64,000 nucleotides of DNA from Xenophilus arseniciresistens (GCF_028023875.1 NZ_JAQIPB010000014.1:1-64000), one strand, 5' to 3'; shown: positions 50,475 through 59,911, counted from the stretch's first letter. Numbers and translations: made by a program. Notes: a model not told the origin generated them from the letters alone.

Positions 50475-51950
50475 GTGGGGGCCGCGTTGATCTCGCGCCG
50501 CACCCGCATCTTCATCGGCATCCTGCTGATCTATGCGGCGGGCATCGGCGCGCTGCTGTACAGCGTGATGCAGGACATCGACCCGCGCTACCGCGAATCG
50601 GCCGAGGAGTCGCAGGTCGAAACCTCCCAGCTGCTGGCCAGCCTGATCGAGCAGGACGTGTTGGCCGGCGCCATCAACGTGCAGCGCCTGGTGCCGCTGT
50701 TCCAGTCGGTCTACGGCCGCGAGTTCTCGGCCCAGATCTACAACCTGCACAAGCAGAAGGTGGAGCTGCGCGTGTACGTGACCGACCGCAACGGCCGCGT
50801 GCTTTTCGATTCCATGGGCCGCGCCATGGGCGCCGACTATTCGCAGTGGCGCGACGTGGCGCGCACGCTCGCGGGCCAGTACGGCGCGCGGGCCACGCGC
50901 GACGTGGAAAGCGACCCGCGCAGCTCGGTGCTCTACGTGGGCGCGCCCATCCGCTGGGCCGGCGAGATCGTGGGCGTGGTCAGCGTGGGCAAGCCGGTGC
51001 AGAGCTTCGGCCGCTTCGTCGAAGACGCGCGGGCGCGCACGCTGTGGGTGGGCATCGGCTCGGCAGTGGCGCTGCTGGTGTTCGCGATCATCGTCTCGGT
51101 GTGGCTGGTGCGGCCCTTCGGCCTGACGGCCGACTACATCCGCTGGCTGCGCACGCAGCGCGGCTTCCATCCGCTGCGCATGGCGCGCCAGGGCCTGACG
51201 ATGCTGCGCAGTGCCGTGCATGAAATGCGCGATGCCGTCACGGGCCGCAACTACGTGGCCGACTACGTGCAGACCTTCACCCACGAGATCAAGAGCCCGC
51301 TCTCGGCCATCCGCGGCGCGGCCGAGCTGCTGCAGGAAGAAGGCATGCCGGCGCAGGAGCGCGCGCGCTTCCTGGCCAACATCGAGCGCGAGACCTTGCG
51401 CGTGCAGCACATCGTGGACCGCATGATGGAGCTGACGGCGCTGGAGGCGCGCCGGGTGCTCGAGCGCGTGGCGGTGGTGCCGCTGCGTCCGCTGCTGGAA
51501 GAAGTGGCCGCCAGCGCGGGCGCCGCGGCGCGCCAGCGCCAGGTGCACGTGCGCCTTCAGCTGCGCGGCGACGCGGCCGTGGAAGGCGACCGCTTCTTGC
51601 TGCAGCAGGCCCTGTCCAACCTGCTGGCCAATGCCATCGACTTCTCGCCCGTGGGCGCAGAGGTGCTGCTCTCTCTGGAGCGCAGCTCACGCCAGGCGCG
51701 CATCGGCGTGCGCGACCACGGCCCCGGCATTCCCGACTATGCGCGCGACAAGGTCTTCCAGAAGTTCTATTCGCTGGCCCGCCCGCACAACCAGAAGAAG
51801 AGCACGGGCCTGGGCCTGGCCTTCGTGCAGGAGATCGCCACCCTGCACAGCGGCCGCATCGAGCTGGCCAACGCCGCAGGCGGTGGCGCGCTGGCCGTGC
51901 TCACGCTGCCGACCACGGCGCAACGCGTGGAACCCACACGCGATGAGTGA
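50475..51950 (+). CDS. creC: CreC sensor histidine kinase
   Basis: A 491-residue inner-membrane kinase paired with CreB. Two membrane helices (about 11-30 and 189-212) flank a periplasmic sensor domain of about 160 residues. HisKA is FTHEIKSPLSAIRGAAELL with phospho-His270; the HATPase has NLLANAIDF, DHGPGIPD and GLGLAFVQEI. Two starts are possible: GTG at 50475 or a TTG four codons later; GTG was used. It converges with mrcA at 22 bp. Confidence 0.92.
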   Translation: MGAALISRRTRIFIGILLIYAAGIGALLYSVMQDIDPRYRESAEESQVETSQLLASLIEQDVLAGAINVQRLVPLFQSVYGREFSAQIYNLHKQKVELRVYVTDRNGRVLFDSMGRAMGADYSQWRDVARTLAGQYGARATRDVESDPRSSVLYVGAPIRWAGEIVGVVSVGKPVQSFGRFVEDARARTLWVGIGSAVALLVFAIIVSVWLVRPFGLTADYIRWLRTQRGFHPLRMARQGLTMLRSAVHEMRDAVTGRNYVADYVQTFTHEIKSPLSAIRGAAELLQEEGMPAQERARFLANIERETLRVQHIVDRMMELTALEARRVLERVAVVPLRPLLEEVAASAGAAARQRQVHVRLQLRGDAAVEGDRFLLQQALSNLLANAIDFSPVGAEVLLSLERSSRQARIGVRDHGPGIPDYARDKVFQKFYSLARPHNQKKSTGLGLAFVQEIATLHSGRIELANAAGGGALAVLTLPTTAQRVEPTRDE

Positions 51951-51972
51951 ATGAAACGCCCAGGCGGCCGCG

Positions 51973-54429
51973 TCAGCGGAAGATGTCCAGGATCCGGTTG
52001 CGCTCGGGCGATGAAGGCGGCGGCGGGGCGCCCGGTGCCGGGCCCGCGCCATAGGCTTCGGCCGGCACGCTGCTGCCAAAGCCGGGCACCTGGCCGCCGG
52101 GCATCACGGGGTACAGGGGCGGGTACAGCGGGGCCTCTTCCACACCCAGCTGCTGCACACCGCCGCCATGCGCGTACTCGGCAAAGGTCCAGTCGCCGCC
52201 CGCGTCCAGCACGCCCTCGGGCGCCTTCAGCGCGGCCACGGGAACGCCCTTGAGCGCGCTTTGCATGTAGCGCGTCCACACCGGCAGGCTCAGACTGCCG
52301 CCGGTTTCGCCGCGCACGCCCAGCTGGCGCGGCGTGTCGTAGCCCATCCAGGCCACGGCCACGCGCGTGCTGGCAAAGCCGGCGAACCAGGCATCGTGCG
52401 AATCGTTGGTGGTGCCGGTCTTGCCGTACAGGTCGTCGCGGCGCAGCGCCGTGTACGCACGCCGCCCGGTGCCGTTCTTCACCACGCTGGCCAGCAGCGT
52501 GTCCATCACGAAGGCATTGCGCTCGGGGATCGCGCGCGGCATCTGGTCGAGCACCGGCGGCTTCCATTCCTCGATCACCTGGTCGCGGTGGTCGGTCACG
52601 CGCGTGATCAGCAGCGGCGGCAGCTTCCAGCCACCGTTGGCGAAGACGGAATAGGCACTGGCCATCTGCAGCGGCGTGACGGCGCCTGCGCCCAGGGCCA
52701 TCGGCAGGTAGGCCGGATGCTTCTCGGCCTCGAAGCCGAAGCGCGCGATCCATTCCTGCGCGTACTGCGTCCCGATGGCATCCAGCACCCGGATGGTCAC
52801 GAGGTTCTTCGACTTGGACAGTGCGTCGCGCAGGCTCATCGGGCCTTCATAGGTGCCGTCGTAGTTCTTGGGCTCCCAGGGCTGGCCGCCGGTGCTGCCG
52901 GCCTCGAACACCAGCGGCGCGTCGTTGACCACCGTCGTGGGCATGAAGCCCTTTTCCAGCGCCGCCGAATAGATGAAGGGCTTGAAGGCCGAACCCGGCT
53001 GCCGCCAGGCCTGCGTGACGTGGTTGAACTTGTTCTTGTTGAAGTCGAAGCCGCCCACCAGCGCGCGCACGGCGCCGTCGCGCGGGTCCAGTGCCACCAG
53101 CGCGCCCTCCACCTCGGGCAGCTGGGCCACGGTCCAGGACGGCGTCTTGCCTTCGGTCTGCATCACGCGAATGATGGAGCCGCGCCTGATCTGCAGGTTG
53201 GGCGGCGCCTTGGAAGCCAGCCCGCGCTGGGCCAGCTGCAGGCCACGGCCCGTGATCTCCACCGTCTCGCCATTGGCGCGCACGGCCCGCAGCTTCTTCG
53301 CGTCGGCCTGCAGCACCACCGCGGCCCGCAGGTCGCCGTTGTCGGGGTGGTCGCCCAGCGCGTCGTCCACCGCGGTGTCCAGGGCCTTCTCGTCCTGTGT
53401 GTCCTCGGGCAGGTTGACGAAGCCTTCGGGCCCGCGCCAGGGCTGGCGAAGCTCGTAGTCCATGATGCCTTCGCGCAGCGCGCCATAGGCTGCGCGCTGG
53501 TCGGCATCGGTCAGCGTGGTGTAGACCTTCAGGCCGCGGGTGTAGGCCTCGTCGCCGTACTGCGCCACCATCTGCTGGCGCACCATCTCGGCCACGAACT
53601 CGGCGCGCACGCGCTGCGGGTCGGCCGGGTCGCGCAGTCTCAAAGGCTCGGCACGGGCCGCGTCGGCTTCTTCGGCGCTGAGGTAGCCGGTCTCGTGCAT
53701 GCGGTTGATCACGTACTGCTGGCGCGCCACGGCGCGACGAAGGTTGTTGACCGGGTTGTTGGTGCCGGGCGCCTTGGGCAGGCCGGCCAGCATGGCCGCT
53801 TCCGACACCGTCAACTGCTGCACCGGCTTGCCGAAGTAGGTCTGCGCCGCGGCCGCAAAGCCATAGGCGCGGTTGCCCAGGTAGATCTGGTTCAGGTAGA
53901 TCTCCAGGATCTGGTCCTTGGTCAGCCGCTCTTCGAGCCTGTAGGCCAGCAGCACCTCGTTGAACTTGCGCGTGAGCGTGCGTTCGGAACTGAGGAACAT
54001 GTTGCGCGCCACCTGCATGGTGATGGTGGAAGCGCCCTGGGCGCGGCCGCCCGACAGGTTGGCCACCAGGGCGCGCATCAGGCCCTTGCTGTCCACGCCG
54101 CCGTGCTGGTAGAAGCGCGCGTCCTCGGTGGCCAGCACGGCGTCCTTGAGCACCTTGGGCATCTGATCGATGGGCACGAGCTGCCGGCGCTCCTCGCCGA
54201 ACTCGCCGATCAGCGAACCGTCGGCAGAGAACACGCGCAGCGGCAGCTTGGGCTTGTAGTCGGCCAGCGAAGACACGTCGGGCAACTGGCGCGAGACCAG
54301 CAGAAAGGCCACGCCGGCCGTCACCACGCCGGCCACGGCCAGGGCCAGCAGCCCGCCCAGGCCCCACAGCAGCATGCGGCGGGTGCGCGGCGCGGCCGCC
54401 AGGGCCTGGATCCGAGAGAGAAAAGTCAT
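51973..54429 (-). CDS. mrcA: Penicillin-binding protein 1A (bifunctional peptidoglycan synthase)
   Basis: An 818-residue class A PBP. After a short cytoplasmic tail and one membrane helix (about 18-42) come the GT51 glycosyltransferase domain with catalytic Glu102 in EDARFYQHGGVD and GASTITMQVARNMFL, an OB-like insertion typical of PBP1A, and the transpeptidase domain with SxxK (Ser480 in GSAFKPF), SKN and KTGTT (Lys670). The tail is Pro/Gly-rich. The ATG at 54429 was preferred to a TTG 12 bases upstream. creD lies 27 bp before it on the same strand, so both are probably one operon. Confidence 0.96.
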   Translation of the reverse strand: MTFLSRIQALAAAPRTRRMLLWGLGGLLALAVAGVVTAGVAFLLVSRQLPDVSSLADYKPKLPLRVFSADGSLIGEFGEERRQLVPIDQMPKVLKDAVLATEDARFYQHGGVDSKGLMRALVANLSGGRAQGASTITMQVARNMFLSSERTLTRKFNEVLLAYRLEERLTKDQILEIYLNQIYLGNRAYGFAAAAQTYFGKPVQQLTVSEAAMLAGLPKAPGTNNPVNNLRRAVARQQYVINRMHETGYLSAEEADAARAEPLRLRDPADPQRVRAEFVAEMVRQQMVAQYGDEAYTRGLKVYTTLTDADQRAAYGALREGIMDYELRQPWRGPEGFVNLPEDTQDEKALDTAVDDALGDHPDNGDLRAAVVLQADAKKLRAVRANGETVEITGRGLQLAQRGLASKAPPNLQIRRGSIIRVMQTEGKTPSWTVAQLPEVEGALVALDPRDGAVRALVGGFDFNKNKFNHVTQAWRQPGSAFKPFIYSAALEKGFMPTTVVNDAPLVFEAGSTGGQPWEPKNYDGTYEGPMSLRDALSKSKNLVTIRVLDAIGTQYAQEWIARFGFEAEKHPAYLPMALGAGAVTPLQMASAYSVFANGGWKLPPLLITRVTDHRDQVIEEWKPPVLDQMPRAIPERNAFVMDTLLASVVKNGTGRRAYTALRRDDLYGKTGTTNDSHDAWFAGFASTRVAVAWMGYDTPRQLGVRGETGGSLSLPVWTRYMQSALKGVPVAALKAPEGVLDAGGDWTFAEYAHGGGVQQLGVEEAPLYPPLYPVMPGGQVPGFGSSVPAEAYGAGPAPGAPPPPSSPERNRILDIFR

Positions 54430-54456
54430 GTTGTTCTTCAAAAGTAAGCGCCGGCT

Positions 54457-55968
54457 TCAGCTTTTGACAGCGGGTGCGGCGGGGCGAATGCCCGGGCGAT
54501 CGGAGCCATTGGACAGCGCATACCAGTCAACGTTCCGTGTCAGCAGCATCAGGGTGGCCAGCATGCCGAAGGTCAGCAGCGCGCCCAGCAGCAGGGCGTT
54601 GCTTTCCGAGGCCAGCAGGCCGTACAGCGCGGCATAGAGTACGCCCACGAAGGCGCCCAGTCCCAGGCCACGCCGCGCGCTGCCCAGCACCGCGCTGAAG
54701 TAGGCCATGAGCAGCAGCACGCTGGCGCAGGCGGACAGCGCATAGGCCTGCCAGAAGCTTAGCTTTTCAGACAGGGCCACCAGCAACAAAAAGAACAGCG
54801 CAATCGACAGCCCGACCAGCCCGTACTGCACCGGATGCAGGCGCAGCTGGCGAAACAGCTCGAACATGAAGCAGCCCAGCAGCACCAGGCCGATGATCAG
54901 CGCGCCGTACTTGGCGGCGCGGTGGCTCATCGTGTACACGTCCACCGGCTGGGCCAGCGAGACGGCGAAGGTGTCGATGCTGCCCGTGGATGCGCGCGCG
55001 GCTTCGGCGGCGCCGTAGTCCGCGGCCTGCATGGCCTGCGCTGTGGCGGCACTGGCCGCGCAGCCTACCGACCCATCGCAGGCGGCTGCGGGCGAAAGCG
55101 CCGTCGGCGCCTCGGCCTTGAGGTGCCGTGCCAGCTGCGAGCGCGCATCGCTGGTCAGCGACGAGATCTGCCAGCGCGCATCAAAACCGCTGTCGGTGAC
55201 CGTGCGCTCGCTGGCCAGAAAACGCCCGCCGAAGGCCGGATGCGGCCAGGGCGAGGTGAGGTGCGCCTGCGTGTCTTCGGCCAGCGGCACGATGTCCAGG
55301 CGGTTCTGGCCCACCAGCTGCAGCTTCATGTCGAAGCCCGGGCCGGCCTGCAGCGCCTTCAGCGCTTCAGGCGGCAGCGGCGCATGGATGCCCTGCCCGG
55401 GCACGCCCGGAATGCCGGGGCGGAACTTCAGCGTCAGGCCGCCCAGCGTGGCTTGCGGCATGCCGACGATGCCGCGCACATCGCTCAGCGACAGCGCCAG
55501 CATCGGCATGCCCATCTCCAGCCGCCCGCCCTTCTCGGTGGGCGCGGGCGGCTGCGTGGGGATCTGGAAGCGCCCGCTCAGGCGGCCGTCGAGCTTGTAG
55601 AACAGGACTTCGAAAATGCCGCGGTAGCGTGACTCCGGCAGCATCTGCCCTTCGATGCGCAACTGCTCGGGCATCAGCAGGGTCTGGCGGCGCTTGTGCC
55701 GTGCCACCTGGCCGATGATTTCTCCTTCGCTGTTGCGCTGGTCCTCGACCCAGTGCTCCGTCCACGGCAGCAGCAGCAGCGGCCCGGTCAGCGTCTGCGC
55801 GCCGGCATGGGTGGCGGCCAGTTCCTGCACGGCCTCGTCGCGACTGCCGCGCCGCTCCGCCACCAGGCTGCCGATCTCGCCCAGCGGAATGCACAGCAGC
55901 AGCATCAGCACGATCAGCGCGGCCACCTTGGCAAGCGCCGAATGGCGCAGGGTTTTGACGTTGAGCAT
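54457..55968 (-). CDS. creD: CreD inner-membrane protein
   Basis: A 503-residue protein with one N-terminal membrane helix (about 13-32), a large periplasmic domain (about 35-340) and at least six membrane helices in the last third (YGALIIGLVLLGCFMFELFR and onward). CreD-type signatures include GPLLLLPW and LHPVQYGLVGLSIALFFLLL. CreD expression is the classic read-out of CreBC activation. Start set at MLNVKTLRHS with ribosome-binding site GAGGAAAG. A cre-tag lies 100 bp upstream. Confidence 0.94.
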   Translation of the reverse strand: MLNVKTLRHSALAKVAALIVLMLLLCIPLGEIGSLVAERRGSRDEAVQELAATHAGAQTLTGPLLLLPWTEHWVEDQRNSEGEIIGQVARHKRRQTLLMPEQLRIEGQMLPESRYRGIFEVLFYKLDGRLSGRFQIPTQPPAPTEKGGRLEMGMPMLALSLSDVRGIVGMPQATLGGLTLKFRPGIPGVPGQGIHAPLPPEALKALQAGPGFDMKLQLVGQNRLDIVPLAEDTQAHLTSPWPHPAFGGRFLASERTVTDSGFDARWQISSLTSDARSQLARHLKAEAPTALSPAAACDGSVGCAASAATAQAMQAADYGAAEAARASTGSIDTFAVSLAQPVDVYTMSHRAAKYGALIIGLVLLGCFMFELFRQLRLHPVQYGLVGLSIALFFLLLVALSEKLSFWQAYALSACASVLLLMAYFSAVLGSARRGLGLGAFVGVLYAALYGLLASESNALLLGALLTFGMLATLMLLTRNVDWYALSNGSDRPGIRPAAPAVKS

Positions 55969-56067
55969 CGTTCTTTCCTCTTCGGGTTGTGTCATGGCGT
56001 GGCCTGCATGGTCGACCGCACAGCCGAAGCAGCGATGAAGCCTGCGGGCGCGCCCGCGCACCAGGAC

Positions 56068-56083
56068 TTCACACGGACTTCAC
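56068..56083. promoter_or_regulatory. Perfect cre/blr-tag (CreB-binding direct repeat)
   Basis: TTCAC, six bases (ACGGAC), TTCAC: exact match to the TTCACnnnnnnTTCAC direct repeat bound by CreB/BlrA in Escherichia and Aeromonas. It lies in the 224-bp gap between divergent creD (start 55968) and the VIT/vWA gene (start 56193), so CreB could control both directions. Rest of the gap: a T/C-rich stretch at 56110-56145, no other motif recognised. Confidence 0.8.
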
Positions 56084-56192
56084 ACAGCGCCGTCGTGCGC
56101 AAGGCGGCTTCTTCTTTCCTTCCTCATGCCTTCTCTTGCGAAAAGGACAGTGGCGCTACCGACCACCACAACCATCGGGAAGGAACACGACC

Positions 56193-58367
56193 ATGCACAG
56201 CGTCACAAACGAAGAAGAGCAGGAGCAACAGCGCTGCACCCAGGAAAGGCCCAGCGGCTGCAGGAGCGTGTCGCTCTGGCTGGCCACCATGGGCCTGGCC
56301 GTGGGCTGCTTCGCGCTGCTCACCCTGCGCCCGGTGCATGCCCAGCCGGCACCGCGCGAGAAGACCGAAAGCCCCTACTTCTTCGTCAAGAGCGATTCGC
56401 CCGAGCTGGACCGCCTGCCGCTCAAGAGCACGCAGGTGGATGTGCGCATCGCCGGCGTGATTGCCGACGTGACCGTCACGCAGAGCTACCGCAACGAAGG
56501 CACGCGGCCCATCGAAGCCAAGTACGTGTTCCCCGGCTCCACCCGGGCGGCGGTGGGCGGCTTGAACGTGCGCCTGGCCGACCGGCTGATCACGGCGCAG
56601 ATCCGCGAGAAGCAGCAGGCGCGCATCGAATACGAGACCGCCAAGACCGAAGGCAAGACCGCCGCGCTGCTGGAACAGCACCTGCCCAACGTGTTCCAGA
56701 TGAACGTGGCCAACATCCTGCCCGGCGACGACGTGAAGGTGGAACTGCGCTACACAGAACTGCTGGTGCCCCAAAGCGGCAACTACCAGTTCGTGTTTCC
56801 GACGGTGGTGGGGCCGCGCTACGCCAGCGCCGGGCCGCCCCAAGCTGGCGTCGGCCCCCTCGGGGGGCAGCGAGGACACGAAGTGCCGAGCGTGGGGGCA
56901 CGTCTCAGTCCTTCATCGGAGAACGCGCAGGCCAAGTGGGTCGCGCAACCTACGCTGCGCGAAGGCGTCGCACCGTCCACGCAGTTCACGTTCAAGGCCA
57001 GCATCGACACGCCCATGGGCTTGCAGGAAGTGCGCTCGCGCACCCACGCCATCGACGTGAAGAAGACCGAGCGCGACCGGCATGCCGAGGTGCTGCTCAA
57101 GAGCGATGGCCGCCCGCAGGACAACCGCGACGTGGTGCTCGACTACCGCCTGGCCGGCGAGCAGGTTCAGTCGGGCCTGCTGCTGCACAAGGGCCAGGGT
57201 GATGGTGCCGAGAACTTCTTCCTCGCCATGATCGAGCCGCCCAAGGCCGTGGCCGCCAGCGCCATCAGCCCGCGCGACTACATCTTCGTGGTCGACATCT
57301 CGGGGTCCATGCACGGCTTTCCGCTGGACACCGCCAAGCAGGTGCTGCAGCGCCTCATTGGCGGCCTGCGGCCCAGCGACACCTTCAACGTGCTGCTGTT
57401 CTCGGGCAGCAGCAAGATGCTCAACGACAAATCGGTGCCCGCCACCAGCGCCAACATCGCGCAGGCGTTGGCCACCATCGAGCGCTACCAGGGCGGCGGC
57501 AGCACCGAGCTGATCCCGGCGCTCAAGCGCGTGTATGCACAACCCAAGGCCGAAGGCGTGTCGCGCAGCATCGTGGTGGTGACCGACGGCTACGTGAGCG
57601 TGGAGCGCGAAGCCTTCGAGCTGGTGCGCCGCAACCTGGACAAGGCCAACCTCTTTTCCTTCGGCATCGGCTCGTCGGTCAACCGGCATCTGATGGAAGG
57701 CCTGGCCCGCGCCGGCATGGGCGAGCCCTTCATCATCACCGACCCCGTGCAGGCGCCCGAGCAGGCTGCGCGTTTTCGCCGCATGGTCGAATCGCCCGTG
57801 CTGACCAACGTGCGCGCCACCTTCAACGGCCTGGACGTGTACGACGTGGAACCCAGGCAACTGCCCGACGTGCTGGGCGAGCGCCCCGTCATCGTGTTCG
57901 GCAAGTGGCGCGGCGAGCCCACCGGCGGCATCACCCTCGAAGGCCGCAGCGCCAGCGGCCCGTGGCAGCAGCAGATCCGCATCGACGCAGACACGCCCCG
58001 CAGCACGCCCGCGCTGCGCGCGCTGTGGGCCCGCCACCGCATCGCGGCGCTGAGCGACCAGGAAGCGCTGCAGGCGGGCGACGACCTGCGCCAGGCCATC
58101 ACCGACCTGGGCCTGAAGTACAGCCTGCTGACCCAATACACCAGCTTCATCGCTGTGGACAAGGTGGTGCGCAACACCAGCGGCTCGGTCGATGGCGTGA
58201 ACCAGCCGCTGCCCCTGCCCCAGGGCGTGAGCAACAACGCGCTGGGCGCCGAAGTTCCCAGCACGCCCGAGCCCGAAACCCTGGGCGCCATGGCCGTGGC
58301 CCTGTCGGTGCTGCTGATGCTGCGCCGCCGCGCCCGCCGCCATGACCCGCGCAAGCTCACGGCCTGA
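56193..58367 (+). CDS. VIT/vWA domain protein with PEP-CTERM exosortase-sorting signal
   Basis: A 724-residue exported protein. An N-in signal anchor (about 25-48, ending VHAQPAPR) is followed by a VIT domain (about 55-190; SQSYRNEGTRPIEAKYVFP-type opening, LPNVFQMNVANILPGDDVKV), a vWA domain with perfect MIDAS DxSxS (Asp368, Ser370, Ser372) and a second beta-rich part. The tail has PEPET (692-696), a hydrophobic helix (LGAMAVALSVLLML) and RRRARR: the tripartite PEP-CTERM signal cleaved by an exosortase. The exosortase gene follows 4 bp later, so this is almost certainly its substrate. Between residues about 214 and 243 sits a Gly/Pro-rich insert encoded by a repeat element. Confidence 0.9.
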   Translation: MHSVTNEEEQEQQRCTQERPSGCRSVSLWLATMGLAVGCFALLTLRPVHAQPAPREKTESPYFFVKSDSPELDRLPLKSTQVDVRIAGVIADVTVTQSYRNEGTRPIEAKYVFPGSTRAAVGGLNVRLADRLITAQIREKQQARIEYETAKTEGKTAALLEQHLPNVFQMNVANILPGDDVKVELRYTELLVPQSGNYQFVFPTVVGPRYASAGPPQAGVGPLGGQRGHEVPSVGARLSPSSENAQAKWVAQPTLREGVAPSTQFTFKASIDTPMGLQEVRSRTHAIDVKKTERDRHAEVLLKSDGRPQDNRDVVLDYRLAGEQVQSGLLLHKGQGDGAENFFLAMIEPPKAVAASAISPRDYIFVVDISGSMHGFPLDTAKQVLQRLIGGLRPSDTFNVLLFSGSSKMLNDKSVPATSANIAQALATIERYQGGGSTELIPALKRVYAQPKAEGVSRSIVVVTDGYVSVEREAFELVRRNLDKANLFSFGIGSSVNRHLMEGLARAGMGEPFIITDPVQAPEQAARFRRMVESPVLTNVRATFNGLDVYDVEPRQLPDVLGERPVIVFGKWRGEPTGGITLEGRSASGPWQQQIRIDADTPRSTPALRALWARHRIAALSDQEALQAGDDLRQAITDLGLKYSLLTQYTSFIAVDKVVRNTSGSVDGVNQPLPLPQGVSNNALGAEVPSTPEPETLGAMAVALSVLLMLRRRARRHDPRKLTA
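56833..56901. repeat. REP-like GC-rich palindromic element inside the VIT gene
   Basis: The segment contains GGCCCCCTCGGGGGGC as a near-perfect hairpin followed by AGCGAGGACACGAAGTGCC and GAGCGTGGGGGC. This resembles the short intergenic palindromes that occur in many copies in Comamonadaceae genomes, as far as I can recall. Here it is in frame and adds about 25 residues (Gly/Pro/Arg rich) after the VIT domain. Confidence 0.6.
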
Positions 58368-58371
58368 TGCC

Positions 58372-59355
58372 ATGACCCTCACTCACCTCGCCCAACATCA
58401 CCCGCGCTGGCTTGATGCCGGCATCCGCCTGGACCGCGTGGGCGCGCCCTTCTGGCTGGCCGCGCAGGCGCTCGCGCTGTGGCCTGCCTGGTGGTGGATG
58501 GCCCGCCGGCTGGCCGACGGCTCCGACGATCCGCTGGGCCTGCTGGCGCTGGCCGCCCTGGCCACGCTGGCCTGGCAGCAGCGCCGCGCGCTGCGCACGG
58601 CACCGCGCCTGGGCTGGCTGCTGCTGGCCGGCGCCGCCACCATGGCCGCCACGCTGCTGCGCACCGGACTGGGCCCGCTGCCAGCCTTCCCGCCGCTGCT
58701 GACCAGCCTGATGGCCGTGCTGGCCATCGCCTGCGGTCTGTTGGCCTTTCTGCCGCGGCCGCCCGTGCAGGCCGGCACGGCATCGCCAGCGCAGGGTGTG
58801 GCCGCACTGCCCGTGCTGGGGCTGGCCGTGCTGGCGCTGCCGCTGCTGTCTTCGCTGCAGTTCTATGCCGGCTACCCGCTGCGCGTGCTCACGGCCGAAC
58901 TGAGCCAGTGGCTGCTGATGCCCTTCTTCAGCAGCGTGGCGCGCGAAGGCGCCAGTTTGTGGATCGCCGGGCGGCTGGTGATCGTCGATGCGCCCTGCTC
59001 GGGCGTGCAGATGGTGTGGCTGGGCTACTTCACGGCCTGCGCCACGGCGCTGTTCATCACGCGCTGTTCGGGCCGCAGCTTCCTGGCCCGGCTGCCGGTC
59101 GTCAGCGCGCTGGTGCTGGGCGGCAATGTGCTGCGCAATGCGCTGCTGGTGGCGGCCGAAGGCGCAGACCGCGCCCTGCCCGGCTGGGCGCACGAAGCGC
59201 TGGGCCTGGCCGTGCTAGCCGCGGTGTGCGGCGGCATCGCGTTCTTCATCAGCCGGCCTGCGCGCCGCGCCATCGCACCGGCCAGCGGCTTTTTTGCCCG
59301 GCCTGCCGGTCTGATCACCACAGCTGGAGCCCGCCATGTGGACACGCATGCCTGA
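58372..59355 (+). CDS. Exosortase/archaeosortase family transpeptidase
   Basis: A 327-residue inner-membrane protein with about eight hydrophobic segments. The three catalytic positions are present: Cys209 in VDAPCSGVQM, Arg255 in GNVLRNAL and His274 in GWAHEALGL. Exosortases cut PEP-CTERM proteins after the Pro-Glu-Pro motif and attach or release them during envelope sorting. Being next to one PEP-CTERM gene and with no exopolysaccharide genes in sight, it looks like a dedicated single-substrate type. Start set at 58372; 58342 is an in-frame alternative overlapping the upstream gene. The EpsI-like gene overlaps its end by 20 bp. Confidence 0.9.
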   Translation: MTLTHLAQHHPRWLDAGIRLDRVGAPFWLAAQALALWPAWWWMARRLADGSDDPLGLLALAALATLAWQQRRALRTAPRLGWLLLAGAATMAATLLRTGLGPLPAFPPLLTSLMAVLAIACGLLAFLPRPPVQAGTASPAQGVAALPVLGLAVLALPLLSSLQFYAGYPLRVLTAELSQWLLMPFFSSVAREGASLWIAGRLVIVDAPCSGVQMVWLGYFTACATALFITRCSGRSFLARLPVVSALVLGGNVLRNALLVAAEGADRALPGWAHEALGLAVLAAVCGGIAFFISRPARRAIAPASGFFARPAGLITTAGARHVDTHA

Positions 59356-59911
59356 TCGCCTTTTCTTTCTGGCCAACAGCTTCGTGCATCGCACGCTGCA
59401 CAAGCTCGTGTTCGCGGCCGTGCTGGGCATCTGCCTGCTGTGGGGCACGGCCGGCGCCCTGCGCGCACCGGCCCATGCGGCTGCCGCCACCAGCGCTGCG
59501 CACGAATGGCCGCGGCAATGGGACGGCGCCGCGCTGCGTCCGCTGGCCCTGGGCGAGGTGGAAGCGCGCTTTGCGCGCCAGTTCCCGGGCCAGATCGCGC
59601 GCATGACCGATGGCGCGCGCGTGTTCGTCATGCGCCATGTGACCGAACCCACGCGCATGCTGCATCCGGCCACCGACTGCTATCGCGCGCTGGGCTGGCG
59701 CATCGAGCAGGCGCGGCTGGAGCGAGACGCACAGGAGCGCCTGTGGCGCTGCTTCACGGCCCGGCGCGAGCACGCCGTGCGCGTGTGCGAGCGCATCGAA
59801 GACGCGGCGGGCCAGTCCTTCACCGACACCTCGGCCTGGTACTGGGCGGGCGTCGGCGGGAAGTCTGCGGGCCCCTGGCAGGCCGTCACCCTGGCCACGC
59901 CCCTGCCGTGA
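59336..59911 (+). CDS. EpsI-like exosortase-associated protein
   Basis: A 191-residue protein with one N-terminal membrane helix (about 22-42) and a periplasmic domain. The HPATDCYRALGWRIEQ segment, with conserved His-Pro, Cys and Trp, is the mark of EpsI-type proteins, which are frequently encoded next to, or fused with, exosortases. Its role is unknown, but the constant association suggests help in processing. The ATG at 59336 has GGAG six bases upstream and overlaps the exosortase stop, giving translational coupling. Confidence 0.75.
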   Translation: MWTRMPDRLFFLANSFVHRTLHKLVFAAVLGICLLWGTAGALRAPAHAAAATSAAHEWPRQWDGAALRPLALGEVEARFARQFPGQIARMTDGARVFVMRHVTEPTRMLHPATDCYRALGWRIEQARLERDAQERLWRCFTARREHAVRVCERIEDAAGQSFTDTSAWYWAGVGGKSAGPWQAVTLATPLP

